From: Chloroflexota bacterium
Lineage (GTDB): Bacteria > Chloroflexota > Anaerolineae > Promineifilales > Promineifilaceae
DNA length: 55,302 nucleotides
Direction of reading: 5' to 3'
NCBI GenBank assembly: GCA_024223125.1
Contig: JAAEOP010000595.1
Span: 1 to 55,302 of the forward strand
This document shows positions 25,131 through 34,400 of this stretch, piece after piece; position 1 is the stretch's first letter; the number at the start of each line of letters is the position of its first letter. Below the pieces are notes generated by a model that was given only the letters and a program-made list of their open reading frames with translations, had not been told where the DNA came from and did not search any database. Made by a program: the position numbers and the translations under genes.

Positions 25131-25901
25131 TCATCCATAATATCTCCTAAAGAACAACTGGGTTACATAGGGGAAAGTCACACGACCGTCCATCTGATAC
25201 CTGTCAAACACCTGGCGTAGCTCAGCCAACAAAGGTTCATAATTGGCGTGGCCGGGCAAGGGTGTTACAGAGGATGACAATGTGCGCCCTTTTAAGGTCT
25301 CAAAATCATAGACTTGCTCATTGGCAAAGGTTCGCTTTTGCGGCCGTTCGCCGAGAATGATGTCTGGGGCGCGATCATGCCCCCCTTTTTGGGACCGTAC
25401 AGGGTCTTCGGGTGTTTGCCAACGGGTTACCACAGTTTCATACGCTTCCATAAAAGGTGTGGCAGCAATTTCCCGTGTGTTCCAAACAAAAACAATAACC
25501 CCGCCCGGCCGCAGAATCCGGTTGAATTCAACTTTGGCTTGTGGGCCATCAAACCAATGGGCTGCTTGTCCGGCTGTTACAAAATCTACACTGTTGTCTG
25601 CCAAAGTGGTGGCCTCGGCCGTGCCCGCTACACTTGTAAAATTGGCATATTCGGCCAGATATATCTCCCCCGCCGCTCGCATATTGGCGTTGGGTTCCAC
25701 ACCGTACAGGGGATTGCCATTATCCAAAAATAGCTGCGCCAATAACCCTGTGCCATAACCAATATCGGCAATAACGGCCGTTTCTGTTAAGCCACATTCA
25801 TCACGCAGACAGTGAAGGACGGCCGTTGGATAAGACGGTCGATATTTAACATAATCATTCACACGTTTTGAAAATCGCTTCGTCGGTTTAAATTGGGACA
25901 T
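25131..25901 (-). CDS. Class I SAM-dependent methyltransferase
   Basis: A 256-aa methyltransferase of the Methyltransf_11 type. Motif I is VIADIGYGTGLLAQLFLDNG, motif II is the acidic end of LYGVEPNANM, and the aromatic region reads SVDFVTAGQAAHWF, followed by EFNRILRPGGVIVFVWNTRE. QAAHWFD and the GHANY segment resemble proteins annotated as ubiquinone/menaquinone-type or generic small-molecule methyltransferases; the substrate is unknown. The start MSQFKPTKRFS at 25901 follows GGAGGAAGG; a longer frame to 25949 is unlikely. It is divergent from the LCP gene, with a sigma70-like promoter for the latter between them. Confidence 0.85.
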   Translation of the reverse strand: MSQFKPTKRFSKRVNDYVKYRPSYPTAVLHCLRDECGLTETAVIADIGYGTGLLAQLFLDNGNPLYGVEPNANMRAAGEIYLAEYANFTSVAGTAEATTLADNSVDFVTAGQAAHWFDGPQAKVEFNRILRPGGVIVFVWNTREIAATPFMEAYETVVTRWQTPEDPVRSQKGGHDRAPDIILGERPQKRTFANEQVYDFETLKGRTLSSSVTPLPGHANYEPLLAELRQVFDRYQMDGRVTFPYVTQLFFRRYYG

Positions 25902-25994
25902 ACCTTCCTCCATTGTAAAGTTGCCAACTTTTACACATTCGTTTGCCAATCAACCTAAATCTCGAAAGGTGACAACTTTTTTTGCCCCGAAAAT

Positions 25995-26022
25995 TTGAGA
26001 AGTTACGGTTATAGATTATAAT
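25995..26022 (+). promoter_or_regulatory. Sigma70-like promoter of the LCP gene
   Basis: TTGAGA (25995-26000), a 16-bp spacer and TATAAT (26017-26022) lie 42 bp before the ATG at 26064. Confidence 0.55.
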
Positions 26023-26063
26023 GCCCTCCGCAATTTCAACCCAGATAATTTGAGATTGATTTT

Positions 26064-27512
26064 ATGAAGTCGAACTCTACACGTCGTCGCCCGCCTGCCC
26101 GTTTACGACTGCCATTATGGCTTTGGGTAATATTTGCCGGATTGGCGGCCATCATTTTAATAGGATTATCCCTCTGGCTTTTCCGTACAATCCAGGGAAC
26201 TGTTTCCGCCTTTGAGGTGATCAATCCTGATTTCTCCAATAGCAATACGGCCGAAACCGCCCCCGTACAAACAGACAACCCTGTAACCGCCCCTGAAACT
26301 TCTATTACCCAACCGGATGACGATACAGGTTCCGTGGCCGCCTTACAGTCCTGGTCAGGTAGTGAACGGGTCTCCATTCTCATGCTGGGCATTGACCAAC
26401 GGTGTGATGAAATTGGCCCCAACCATACCGACACAATGATGATCATGACCTTAGACCCAGTCGGCTTATCGGCCGCTATCCTTTCCATTCCCCGTGACCT
26501 GTGGGTCAACATTCCCGGTTTTGGCACTGATCGTATCAACCAGGCCAATTATTTGGGAGAAGTCTATGAATATCCTGGCGGCGGGCCGGCTCTGGCTGTG
26601 GAAACAGTTGAATCGTTGATGGGCATTCCTATAGATTATTTTGTTACGATTAATTTTGACGCTTTTGTGGAGATGGTTAACCAGATAGGCGGCATTGACA
26701 TTGATGTGCCGGAAGCGATTGACGATCAAGCGTATCCTGACCGCTGTTATGGTTATGATCCCTTTACGATTGAAGCTGGCGCCCATCATTTGGATGGAGA
26801 TCAAGCGTTAAAATACGCTCGCACCAGAGCTACATTGGGGGGGGATGTAGACCGGGCCGGCCGCCAACAAGCAGTTATTATGGCTGTGCGCGATAAGGTC
26901 TCGCAGCTAGACAATTTGCCGCAGCTTATTGCCCAGGCGCCCTTGTTATGGCAAACGTTTCAGGACAATGTACGCACCAACATGTCTTTGGAAGAGGCTC
27001 TGCAATTGGGGTTATTGATTCAGGATATTCCCAGAGACAGCATTTATACCTCTGTTATTGATTATAACTATGTATATAACGAAGTAACCCCCGACGGCCG
27101 TCAGGTATTAGTGCCCATCCGGGAAAATATTCGTGATCTACGGGACCGGGTTTTTACGCCGCCGATGATACCCACGCCGGTGATTGAAAACTTGCCGGCA
27201 TTAATGGCCGACGAAGAGGCGCGTGTGGCTGTTTATAATGGCACGGCCGAATTTGGTCTGGCCGCAGCTACCCAGGAATATTTACAACAATTTGACCTGA
27301 ATGTTACTGCGGTAGGCAATGCCGATTCTTCAACCTATCTCACGTCACAAATTGTAACGTATGGCTCTTTTCCCAATACCGCCCGCTATCTGACACAGTT
27401 GATGCACATTCCCCCGCTCAATGTCAGCGACGGTACAAATCCTGAAGGCGACTTTGACGTGCTGGTGATAATTGGCAACGATTGGCGAGTTCCCGAATCC
27501 AGCGATCCGTAG
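26064..27512 (+). CDS. LytR-CpsA-Psr (LCP) family protein with LytR_C domain
   Basis: A 482-aa membrane-anchored LCP protein. One N-terminal membrane helix (LWLWVIFAGLAAIILIGLSL, about 19-38) leads to an extracytoplasmic linker and the LCP domain (about 110-330). That domain shows ILMLGIDQR, HTDTMMIMTLDP, SIPRDLWVNIPGFGTDRINQAN, then GGIDIDVPEAI and ALKYARTRATLGGDVDRAGRQQ. LCP enzymes transfer polyprenyl-phosphate-linked glycopolymers to the cell wall or to protein. A LytR_C domain (about 400-475, RVAVYNGTAEFGLAAATQEYL) follows. The arginines and aspartates that hold the pyrophosphate are present, so it is probably active. Its neighbour downstream is a surface lipoprotein. Confidence 0.9.
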   Translation: MKSNSTRRRPPARLRLPLWLWVIFAGLAAIILIGLSLWLFRTIQGTVSAFEVINPDFSNSNTAETAPVQTDNPVTAPETSITQPDDDTGSVAALQSWSGSERVSILMLGIDQRCDEIGPNHTDTMMIMTLDPVGLSAAILSIPRDLWVNIPGFGTDRINQANYLGEVYEYPGGGPALAVETVESLMGIPIDYFVTINFDAFVEMVNQIGGIDIDVPEAIDDQAYPDRCYGYDPFTIEAGAHHLDGDQALKYARTRATLGGDVDRAGRQQAVIMAVRDKVSQLDNLPQLIAQAPLLWQTFQDNVRTNMSLEEALQLGLLIQDIPRDSIYTSVIDYNYVYNEVTPDGRQVLVPIRENIRDLRDRVFTPPMIPTPVIENLPALMADEEARVAVYNGTAEFGLAAATQEYLQQFDLNVTAVGNADSSTYLTSQIVTYGSFPNTARYLTQLMHIPPLNVSDGTNPEGDFDVLVIIGNDWRVPESSDP

Positions 27513-27572
27513 ATTTCCGTACACGATCATAGACTACAAGCGACAGGCTGTCCTTACCCAGGAGGAATCCCC

Positions 27573-29714
27573 ATGACAAAGAGTGGCTGGTCACGTCTTT
27601 TATTTGGCGTCCTGGTCACGGCCGTTGTCGCTTGCAGCAAACCGGCCGTTGAAGAAGAGCGGGAAATCTCACTGACCGACGAACCCGATAAAACAGAGCT
27701 GCCATTCGACCCCACCGAGCAATCTACTACCCTTGAATCGCCCACAAAGCTGCTGCCTACCCATTCCCCACCTCCCATTCCCACCGCTGAACCGACAACT
27801 GCCTTTTTAACAAACTGGCAGCAAGTGGGCAGCGAAATGAGTGGCTTGCAGATCATGGCTCCGCCCAATTGGGTCAATCTATCGAGCCAAATTGACACCC
27901 CGACGGCCGCTAACGAATTAGGACTCATTGTGCTACTGCTGGCTGACTCTGAACACACCGGCAGCAGCTTACTCAGCGGCAAAGCGATAGGAGACGGCGC
28001 TTACGTAGCCGGTCTCATTTCTCACCGCGATCTAATGCCCAATTCTCCCCAGGCAAACCTGACCCAAATCATCAATCAAATGGATAAGCAGCTTACCCTA
28101 TTAGATGAACCCACCCCTATTTCCGCCTTTACAACATCTGGGGGGAGGGTAACGGGGGCTTATGTGGATGTTGTCGGCGACCCGCTCATTTTTTCGGATG
28201 GAAATGCCTCATCCCTACGAACGCGCATTTTGTTTTTTACCTCTACATTAGCTGGCGCTGTCAATCAGGATACCCAAGCCATCTTCTTGTTAAGCGCCCC
28301 GGAAGCATATTGGACGCAGGTCAAGAATATTTTTACAGATATGGCTAAAACGGTTGTTATCCACAATATTTATGCCGAATATGCGCTGGGGGAGGGAGCG
28401 GCTAATGTGATTGGAGAATTGGCAGCAACAGATTATGTGTCTGGCAATTTGACTGGCAGCGCGAAGGACGTATGGACATTTAATATTGAAGAGCAGCGTT
28501 ATGCTACTTTGACGTTAAGTCCAGGCACGGCCAGCCTGGATTTGACGATGACGCTCATCAGCCCCTCTGGACAAACAGTGTCCCAGGTGGACAATGGATA
28601 CGCGGGAGATGTGGAAACGGCCGCAGACAAACTCCTGCTTGAATCTGGTTTATACATCATCGAAATTGATGAGTTTTTTAATGAAGCGGGCAGCTACACC
28701 TTAAGCCTCATCCTGACCGAAACGCCCCTGTTTGGCGGCGGCGGTCAGATGCAAATTGGGCAAACGATTCAAAGTGACTTGCCCGATGAGGGGCAGCAGT
28801 TGTGGCGCTTTAACGCTGACGCGGGCGCCCTTATCAGCCTTGTATTGACACCGGGGGATACGCTGGATGCAATTTTAGATGTGTATGCGCCTGACGGCCG
28901 TGCCCTTATCAGCCTGGACGAAGGATTTAGCGGCGATGCGGAAGTCGTGTCTGGATTAGAACTGCCTTTGACCGGCGAATACACCATTCTCGTGCATAGT
29001 TTTTCCGGGAACAGTGGCAGCTACACTCTGGCTCTGGATCAAGGCGGCGAAGAGACGCTTAACTTTTACGACGCCGGCGACCTGGCTTACAATGAGACCA
29101 GACAAGAAATGTTGCAGCCAAATGAAGCCCATGCCTGGTTCTTTGTCGGCCGTGCCGGAGACCGAATCATGGCCGAAGTGACCCCTATAGATGAACAGTT
29201 AGACCTGGATGTGTGGCTGTTAGACCCGAATGTGAACCGGCTAACAGCCGTGGATAAACTGTTGGCCGGCCAACCTGAATACCTGGCTTATACATTGCCG
29301 CAGGACGGCCAATATCTCATTTTGGTGCGAGACTTCTTCGGGGAAGCGGGAAGTTATGAGATCAATCTAGTGGCGATGACGGCCGTGCCGCCCGACGATG
29401 CCGGCGATCTGACCTATGGCCTGCCAGTCCAGGCTGATTTAGCTCCGGAGCAAACAGTCATCTGGTATTTTGCTGCCCGTGAGGGAGAAAGTATCAATAT
29501 CCGGCTGGAGCCAACCACGACCCAGGCTGACTTACGTTTTGTGTTGGTTGATCCGGCCGGAAACCCAGCCCTAACGATAGATGCCGCCGATATGGGCCAG
29601 CCAGAAACCAGTGAGTTGTTCATGATTACGGAAGACGGCCGTTGGGGGATTTTGGTTGAGGAGTTTTTTGACGAAGCGGCCGTTTACACGCTGACAGTTT
29701 CGCAAACACCCTAA
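27573..29714 (+). CDS. Lipoprotein with four pre-peptidase C-terminal (PPC) domains
   Basis: A 713-aa exported lipoprotein; the signal peptide ends in VTAVVACSK with Cys as lipid site. A Glu/Thr/Pro-rich linker and a ~200-aa N-terminal region (about 80-270) follow, the latter without a recognised family. Four PPC-type beta-sandwich repeats fill the rest, each with DVWTF or QLWRF, L(D/T)L...DP and GEYTILVHSFSGNSGSYTLAL-like endings (about 285-395, 400-490, 505-600, 610-710). PPC domains often accompany secreted proteases and bind surface polymers; no catalytic domain is visible here. ATG follows CCAGGAGG. It probably forms a unit with the upstream LCP gene, 60 bp away. Confidence 0.85.
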   Translation: MTKSGWSRLLFGVLVTAVVACSKPAVEEEREISLTDEPDKTELPFDPTEQSTTLESPTKLLPTHSPPPIPTAEPTTAFLTNWQQVGSEMSGLQIMAPPNWVNLSSQIDTPTAANELGLIVLLLADSEHTGSSLLSGKAIGDGAYVAGLISHRDLMPNSPQANLTQIINQMDKQLTLLDEPTPISAFTTSGGRVTGAYVDVVGDPLIFSDGNASSLRTRILFFTSTLAGAVNQDTQAIFLLSAPEAYWTQVKNIFTDMAKTVVIHNIYAEYALGEGAANVIGELAATDYVSGNLTGSAKDVWTFNIEEQRYATLTLSPGTASLDLTMTLISPSGQTVSQVDNGYAGDVETAADKLLLESGLYIIEIDEFFNEAGSYTLSLILTETPLFGGGGQMQIGQTIQSDLPDEGQQLWRFNADAGALISLVLTPGDTLDAILDVYAPDGRALISLDEGFSGDAEVVSGLELPLTGEYTILVHSFSGNSGSYTLALDQGGEETLNFYDAGDLAYNETRQEMLQPNEAHAWFFVGRAGDRIMAEVTPIDEQLDLDVWLLDPNVNRLTAVDKLLAGQPEYLAYTLPQDGQYLILVRDFFGEAGSYEINLVAMTAVPPDDAGDLTYGLPVQADLAPEQTVIWYFAAREGESINIRLEPTTTQADLRFVLVDPAGNPALTIDAADMGQPETSELFMITEDGRWGILVEEFFDEAAVYTLTVSQTP

Positions 29715-30035
29715 CCTCGAATTTGGCTGTACAATGTTACTCAGTGAAGATAGGCTAGACGGCCGTGTTATCCGCAGCCTGACAATTGTGAACCCTTTTG
29801 CCGGTAGCCATTCGCGTTTTCTATAAAGTCCCCACAAAAAAGCGGTATTGTCCGACGGCCGATAACGGCCGTTCCAGCTAGAGTAGGACTTACCTTACCT
29901 CTCGTATCTTTTTTACCCTCGGCCGTAAACGAATGACAAATGCCGCCAACAGACATATAATTTAGTCGGTATTTGGGATTTTTGTTACACTTTACGGCAG
30001 TTAACCAAAGCGAGGCAGTAAAGTTACCCCCATTG
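29715..30035. other. Gene-free spacer
   Basis: No gene recognised. It holds two complete ACGGCCGT sites and a run of short open frames with no family. It leads into IS remnants. Confidence 0.5.
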
Positions 30036-30400
30036 TCAAGACCACGAAATGGGAAAAATAAGGTGGGTTAAGTAAACATAATGTATAGTGGGTGTGTTCC
30101 CTTCCCATGAAAAGACAAATCCCGTTTCTAACAGGGGAACGGTCTCGTAATTCTGGAGATAAATATCCTCATATTTGACGCTGCGCCAAAGCCGTTCGAT
30201 GAAGATATTATCGAAAGCGCGTCCTCGGCCGTCCATACTAATACGGATACTGTCGGCCAACAAACGAGCGGTAAAGCCATGGGACGTAAACTGTGAACCC
30301 TGGTCGCTGTTGAAGATGTCGGGACGGCCGTGTTGCAAAGCCATTTCCAGGGCAAGCAGACAAAACGCATTAGAGGTACAAATCTAACACAAGACTGACG
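30036..30400 (-). mobile_element. IS3-family transposase (OrfB) remnant
   Basis: The minus strand codes FNSDQGSQFTS, ISMDGRGRAFDNIFIERLWR and SVKYEDIYLQNYETV, the DDE core end of IS3-family integrases, including the last catalytic Glu in ERLWR. After ETVPLLETG the expected YNxxRPHxxLG motif is lost to a frameshift. The first catalytic aspartate lies beyond the preserved part. Inactive. Confidence 0.85.
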
Positions 30401-30547
30401 GACAAAAGCTCAGACATTAGGTACAGTCTCTGGTGAACAATCATAGACTGAAAACCGAGAGGAAACTGAAAATAGTTGCTTGCATTTTTGTACAAAGCCC
30501 ATAGACAGCCTCTCTTTAGTTTTCAATAAAGAAAACAGGAGTACCCA

Positions 30548-30906
30548 ATGTCTGATAACAGAAGAGTATACAGCCAAGTATTAAAAACGTTCAAGAAGTT
30601 GATGCCCACCACCAAGCAAACTTACGTTGTAATCTTGTCATTGAAATGCGAATGCGACGTTTTATCAAGAATGACAAAATAGACGAAAAGGTGATGTACC
30701 TGCCATTTGCAGAAATGATATTGCAACGGTTGGCATTACATACACTGTATATCGCTATAGATGGAAGTACTGTTGCTCGTGGTTGTATGACAATCATGGT
30801 CGGCGTTGTATATCGGCAAAGATTATTACCGTTAGCATGGGTAACGTACTCGACATTGGCAAAACCATTCAAGTGGACGTACAAAGGGCGTCCCCTTACA
30901 GCCTAA
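30548..30906 (+). mobile_element. IS4-like DDE transposase remnant
   Basis: After CAGGAG and an ATG, the sequence reads MSDNRRVYSQVLKTFKKLMP, then changes frame. The second frame carries RMRRFIKNDKID and LHTLYIAIDGSTVARGCMTI, then YRQRLLPLAWVTY, the first catalytic aspartate region (AIDGS) of IS4-like transposases. It ends at TAA 30904-30906 without the remaining catalytic residues. Confidence 0.75.
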
Positions 30907-30929
30907 ATATCACATAAGGATTTCCGCCA

Positions 30930-31494
30930 GTGTGTACTAGTATGTGTCCCAGCCGGTTGTGAGCATGATGCGGTGACGGCGCAGATTGTGACGGCGGCGT
31001 ATGAGGTGGATTTAAAGCCGCATGAAGTCATCAAAATTGCCGAGATTGGCTGTTCGAGCAAGAATACGACCTATTCTATTTTATGAGCCAATCGGATGGC
31101 TTTCATACGGCACACGGCCGTATGCCGACCATAGCCACAGGCACTGTATTAGCCAATAATAAGATGAAGGCGATTGGACTTAGCGAGGATAGGGATACGG
31201 CTGTATTGGGTATGGACATTTCCGTCATATTGTGCACCGAAACGTGCCCTTGATATACATTATTGATAATAATGGCGTTTATGGTACAACAAAGGGGCAG
31301 TTTTCAGCGACGGCCGATGAAGGTCAAAAACTTAAATATTATGGCGAAAACAAATTCCCGATGTCAACCCCAACCGGGAAACCCTGCCAGAAATTGAGAA
31401 TATGGTAGATACACCGCTTGTTCATCTGCCACCGGATAAGTTACGGTCGTCGGTGGACTCGTCGCAACAAATTATGGAACGAATGTTAGTCTAA
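30930..31494 (+). pseudogene. Decayed 2-oxoacid:ferredoxin oxidoreductase beta subunit (KorB type)
   Basis: Frameshifted remains of a TPP-binding beta subunit different from the intact one at 2.9 kb. Pieces in changing frames read IAEIGCSSKNT, QSDGFHTAHGRMPTIATGTVLANN, IGLSEDRDTAVLG (the GDGD of TPP binding mutated), YIIDNNGVYGTTKGQFSATA and, at the end, VDTPLVHLPPDKL ... QQIMERMLV with stop TAA 31492-31494. NNGVYGLTKGQxSATA is typical of KorB. At least two internal stops and several shifts show it is dead. No alpha subunit is left nearby. It may mark an older catabolic cluster beside the Liv transporter. Confidence 0.82.
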
Positions 31495-31559
31495 AAGGAG
31501 GTGATGGATTCAGAAAAAATTGTTAACTCTTCAGGAGTTCAAGGGGTTGACGGATAGTG

Positions 31560-31600
31560 AAACGTAACAGGAGAGTCATTATGTTTTACTCGTTACGTTT
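31560..31600 (+). promoter_or_regulatory. Inverted repeat in the leader of the Liv operon
   Basis: AAACGTAAC (31560-31568) and GTTACGTTT (31592-31600) form a perfect 9-bp inverted repeat around 23 bp. Between them AGGAGA and an ATG open a 14-codon frame (31581-31625) ending TAA. It could be an operator, a leader structure or chance; nothing decides. Confidence 0.35.
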
Positions 31601-31683
31601 TATGCTAAACGCCTCAAAATCTTAAGGAGTTAAATTGTTTGTTTGTTAAAAGTTTAGTCACAATAGTTAAGGAGAAGAAAAAC

Positions 31684-34326
31684 ATGAAACCTGTGAAATC
31701 TATAAAACTGTTGAGCCTGCTCTTGATTTTGCTGCTGGCTCTGGCTGCCTGTGGTGGCAGTGCGTCGGAAGAGGTTGTTGGCGAAGATAGCAGCGCCACA
31801 GAAACAGACTCAGATACCGGTTCAGATGCAGACGCCGAAGAAGAAGCTGCGGAAGAGGAAGCGGCCGAAGAAGAACAAGAACCTGCCGAAGAAGAAGCGG
31901 CCGAAGAAGAAACTGTGGCCGAGGCATCAGGCGACCCGATTGTACTTGGTGGTCTGGCCCCATTGTCTGCACCCGGTGCAGTGGTTGGCGGCGAAGCGAT
32001 GCGCGACGCCATGATAATCGCTGTGGATGAATTGAATGAAGCTGGCGGTATTTTGGGCCGTCCGGTGGAATTGGTGATTGTAGATACGGAAGGGTTGCCA
32101 GAACGGGGCACGGCCGTGATGGAAAAACTGATCAACCAGGATAACGTCGTGGCTATCGGCGGCGGTTACCACAGCTCTGTGGGTCGCGCGGCCAAAGAAG
32201 TGGCCCATGATAATGGCACCCCCACTGTGTTCGCCGAAACCTGGAACGATGCCATTACCGGCGACATGCAGCGTGAGATTTTCCGTATTGCGCCGCTCAA
32301 TTCTGAGGTATCGGCCGTTGACGTGAAATTTGTCACCAGCCTGCCCGGCATTAGCAAAGTAGCCATCGTCACTGAAAACACCGATTACGGCATCCCGGCG
32401 GCGGAAGCCACCACCAACGGACTGTCTGAATTGGGCATCAAAGCCGTTACCTTTGGCGTAGACATTGGCACACAGGACTTTGCCGGTATCGTCGAGCGTG
32501 TGAAAGCGGAAAGCCCAGACATGATTATGGTGCTGACCACAGGTGAAGCGGCCTACAACTTCCAACAGCAAGCGGCCGATGCTGGCATTGGCCCGCAGGA
32601 TTTGCCTATGCTGTGTAACCAGGTTTCTCTGGAAAGCACTGCCTTCTGGCAAAATGTGCCCGATGGCAACTACTGCTTTATACGGCGCGTTGGTTTACCC
32701 ACTGAGCTGTACAATGACGTCGCCGAGTCTTTTGTGGCCCGATACATAGACCGCACTGGCAAACAAGCGGCCGAATCTTATGCCCTGGAAGCGTATGATT
32801 CCATCATGATTATCGCCCAGGCTATTGAAGAAGCTGGCTCCACCGACGCCGACGCCATCATTGCCGCCCTGGAAGGTATCACCCATGAGGGTACGCTGGG
32901 AACCATCACGTTCCCTTATGGCGAGAACAATCCCCCGGCCGACAATGGCGCTGAAGATAAATGGTGGCATCAATTCCCCGATCCGGCCATCACCATTGTG
33001 CAGTACCAGGAAGAAGGACAGGATTCAACCGTCGCTCCCGTTGTCTTCCCTGACAGCTATAAGACAGGTAATGTCTTTATTGGCGGCGAGGAAGTAGAAA
33101 TCTCCAGCGACGCCCAAACAGTACCTACTGGCGGCGAAGAAGAGATGGCCGCTTTAGAATGTGACGGGCCGATCAAACTTGGCGGTCTGGCCCCATTGTC
33201 CGCTCCTGGCGCTGTCGTTGGCGGCGAAGCGATGCGCGATGCCATGATTATCGCTGTGGATGAATTGAATGAAGCAGGCGGTATCCTGGGCTGTGAAGTC
33301 GAGTTGATTATTGTAGATACGGAAGGGCTGCCAGAACGGGGCACGGCCGTCATGGAAAAACTGATCAACCAGGATAACGTCGTAGCCATCGGCGGCGGCT
33401 ATCACAGTTCTGTGGGTCGCGCGGCCAAAGAAGTGGCCCATGACAATGGTACGCCAACTGTCTTCGCCGAAACGTGGAATGACGCTATTACCGGCGACAT
33501 GCAGCGTGAGATTTTCCGTATTGCGCCGCTCAATTCTGAGGTATCGGCCGTTGACGTGAAATTTGTCACCAGCCTGCCCGGCATCAGCAAAGTAGCCATC
33601 GTCACTGAAAACACCGATTACGGCATCCCGGCGGCGGAAGCCACCACCAACGGACTGTCTGAATTGGGCATCGAAGCCGTTACCTTTGGCGTAGACATTG
33701 GCACACAGGACTTTGCCGGTATCGTCGAGCGTGTGAAAGCGGAAAGCCCAAACATGATTATGGTGCTGACCACAGGTGAAGCGGCCTACAACTTCCAACA
33801 GCAAGCGGCTGACGCCGGCATTGGGCCGGGAGACCTGCCCATGCTCTGTAACCAGGTTTCTCTGGAAAGTACCGCCTTCTGGCAAAATGTACCGGATGGC
33901 AACTATTGCTTCATTCGGCGCGTTGGTTTGCCCACCGAGTTGTACAATGACGTAGCCACTTCTTTTGTGGCCAGATACACGGAACGCACCGGCAAAGAAG
34001 CGGCCGAATCTTATGCCCTGGAAGCGTATGACTCCATCATGATCATCGCTCAGGCTATTGAAGAATCTGGTTCGCTCGACCCAGATGTGATCATTGCCAC
34101 GTTGGAAGGTATCAGCTATGAGGGTACCTTAGGCACAATTACCTTCCCCTATGGCGAGGGCAATACGCCGGCCGACAATGGCGCTGAAGATAAATGGTGG
34201 CATCAATTCCCCGACCCGGCTATCACCATTGTTCAGTACCAGAACGAAGGCGAAGATTCAACAACGGCGACTGTTGTCTACCCCGAAATCTACCAGACTG
34301 GCGATGCTGTTATCAGCGGTCAGTAA
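31684..34326 (+). CDS. Branched-chain amino acid ABC transporter lipoprotein with two tandem SBP domains
   Basis: An 880-aa lipoprotein; LLALAAC places the lipidated Cys at residue 23. A strongly acidic linker (about 35-85, Glu/Ala runs) leads to two copies of a periplasmic-binding fold I protein of the LivJ/AmiC type: copy 1 about 88-498, copy 2 about 499-880, a 411-codon (1233-bp) period. Both show VGGEAMRDAMIIAVDELNEAGG, IIVDTEGLPERG, IGGGYHSSVGRAAKEVA and TVFAETWNDAITG. Family members bind Leu/Ile/Val, amides or urea. The protein is first in a five-gene operon. ATG at 31684 follows AAGGAG. Double SBPs could raise local ligand capture for one permease. Copies differ by a few residues only. 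Confidence 0.9.
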   Translation: MKPVKSIKLLSLLLILLLALAACGGSASEEVVGEDSSATETDSDTGSDADAEEEAAEEEAAEEEQEPAEEEAAEEETVAEASGDPIVLGGLAPLSAPGAVVGGEAMRDAMIIAVDELNEAGGILGRPVELVIVDTEGLPERGTAVMEKLINQDNVVAIGGGYHSSVGRAAKEVAHDNGTPTVFAETWNDAITGDMQREIFRIAPLNSEVSAVDVKFVTSLPGISKVAIVTENTDYGIPAAEATTNGLSELGIKAVTFGVDIGTQDFAGIVERVKAESPDMIMVLTTGEAAYNFQQQAADAGIGPQDLPMLCNQVSLESTAFWQNVPDGNYCFIRRVGLPTELYNDVAESFVARYIDRTGKQAAESYALEAYDSIMIIAQAIEEAGSTDADAIIAALEGITHEGTLGTITFPYGENNPPADNGAEDKWWHQFPDPAITIVQYQEEGQDSTVAPVVFPDSYKTGNVFIGGEEVEISSDAQTVPTGGEEEMAALECDGPIKLGGLAPLSAPGAVVGGEAMRDAMIIAVDELNEAGGILGCEVELIIVDTEGLPERGTAVMEKLINQDNVVAIGGGYHSSVGRAAKEVAHDNGTPTVFAETWNDAITGDMQREIFRIAPLNSEVSAVDVKFVTSLPGISKVAIVTENTDYGIPAAEATTNGLSELGIEAVTFGVDIGTQDFAGIVERVKAESPNMIMVLTTGEAAYNFQQQAADAGIGPGDLPMLCNQVSLESTAFWQNVPDGNYCFIRRVGLPTELYNDVATSFVARYTERTGKEAAESYALEAYDSIMIIAQAIEESGSLDPDVIIATLEGISYEGTLGTITFPYGEGNTPADNGAEDKWWHQFPDPAITIVQYQNEGEDSTTATVVYPEIYQTGDAVISGQ

Positions 34327-34335
34327 TTGAATGAT

Positions 34336-34381
34336 GTGGATGGTGGTTGGTACAAACCACTAACCGCCATCCACCATCCAC
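34336..34381 (+). promoter_or_regulatory. Stem-loop between SBP and permease genes
   Basis: GTGGATGGTGG (34336-34346) pairs perfectly with CCACCATCCAC (34371-34381), with further pairing inside (TTGGT/ACCA). Such stems after SBP genes often protect the upstream message, so that SBP exceeds permease. The next gene's AGGAGG follows at 34391. Confidence 0.55.
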
Positions 34382-34400
34382 TATTTACATAGGAGGGGAA

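Noticed and set aside
31581..31625. 14-codon leader peptide before the Liv operon
   Set aside because: It has a ribosome site but no run of Leu/Ile/Val codons and no terminator/antiterminator pair I could fold.
31684..34326. Assembly artefact as the cause of the SBP duplication
   Set aside because: The copies differ by many synonymous changes outside the core, so a simple read-overlap error is unlikely, though only long reads can exclude it.
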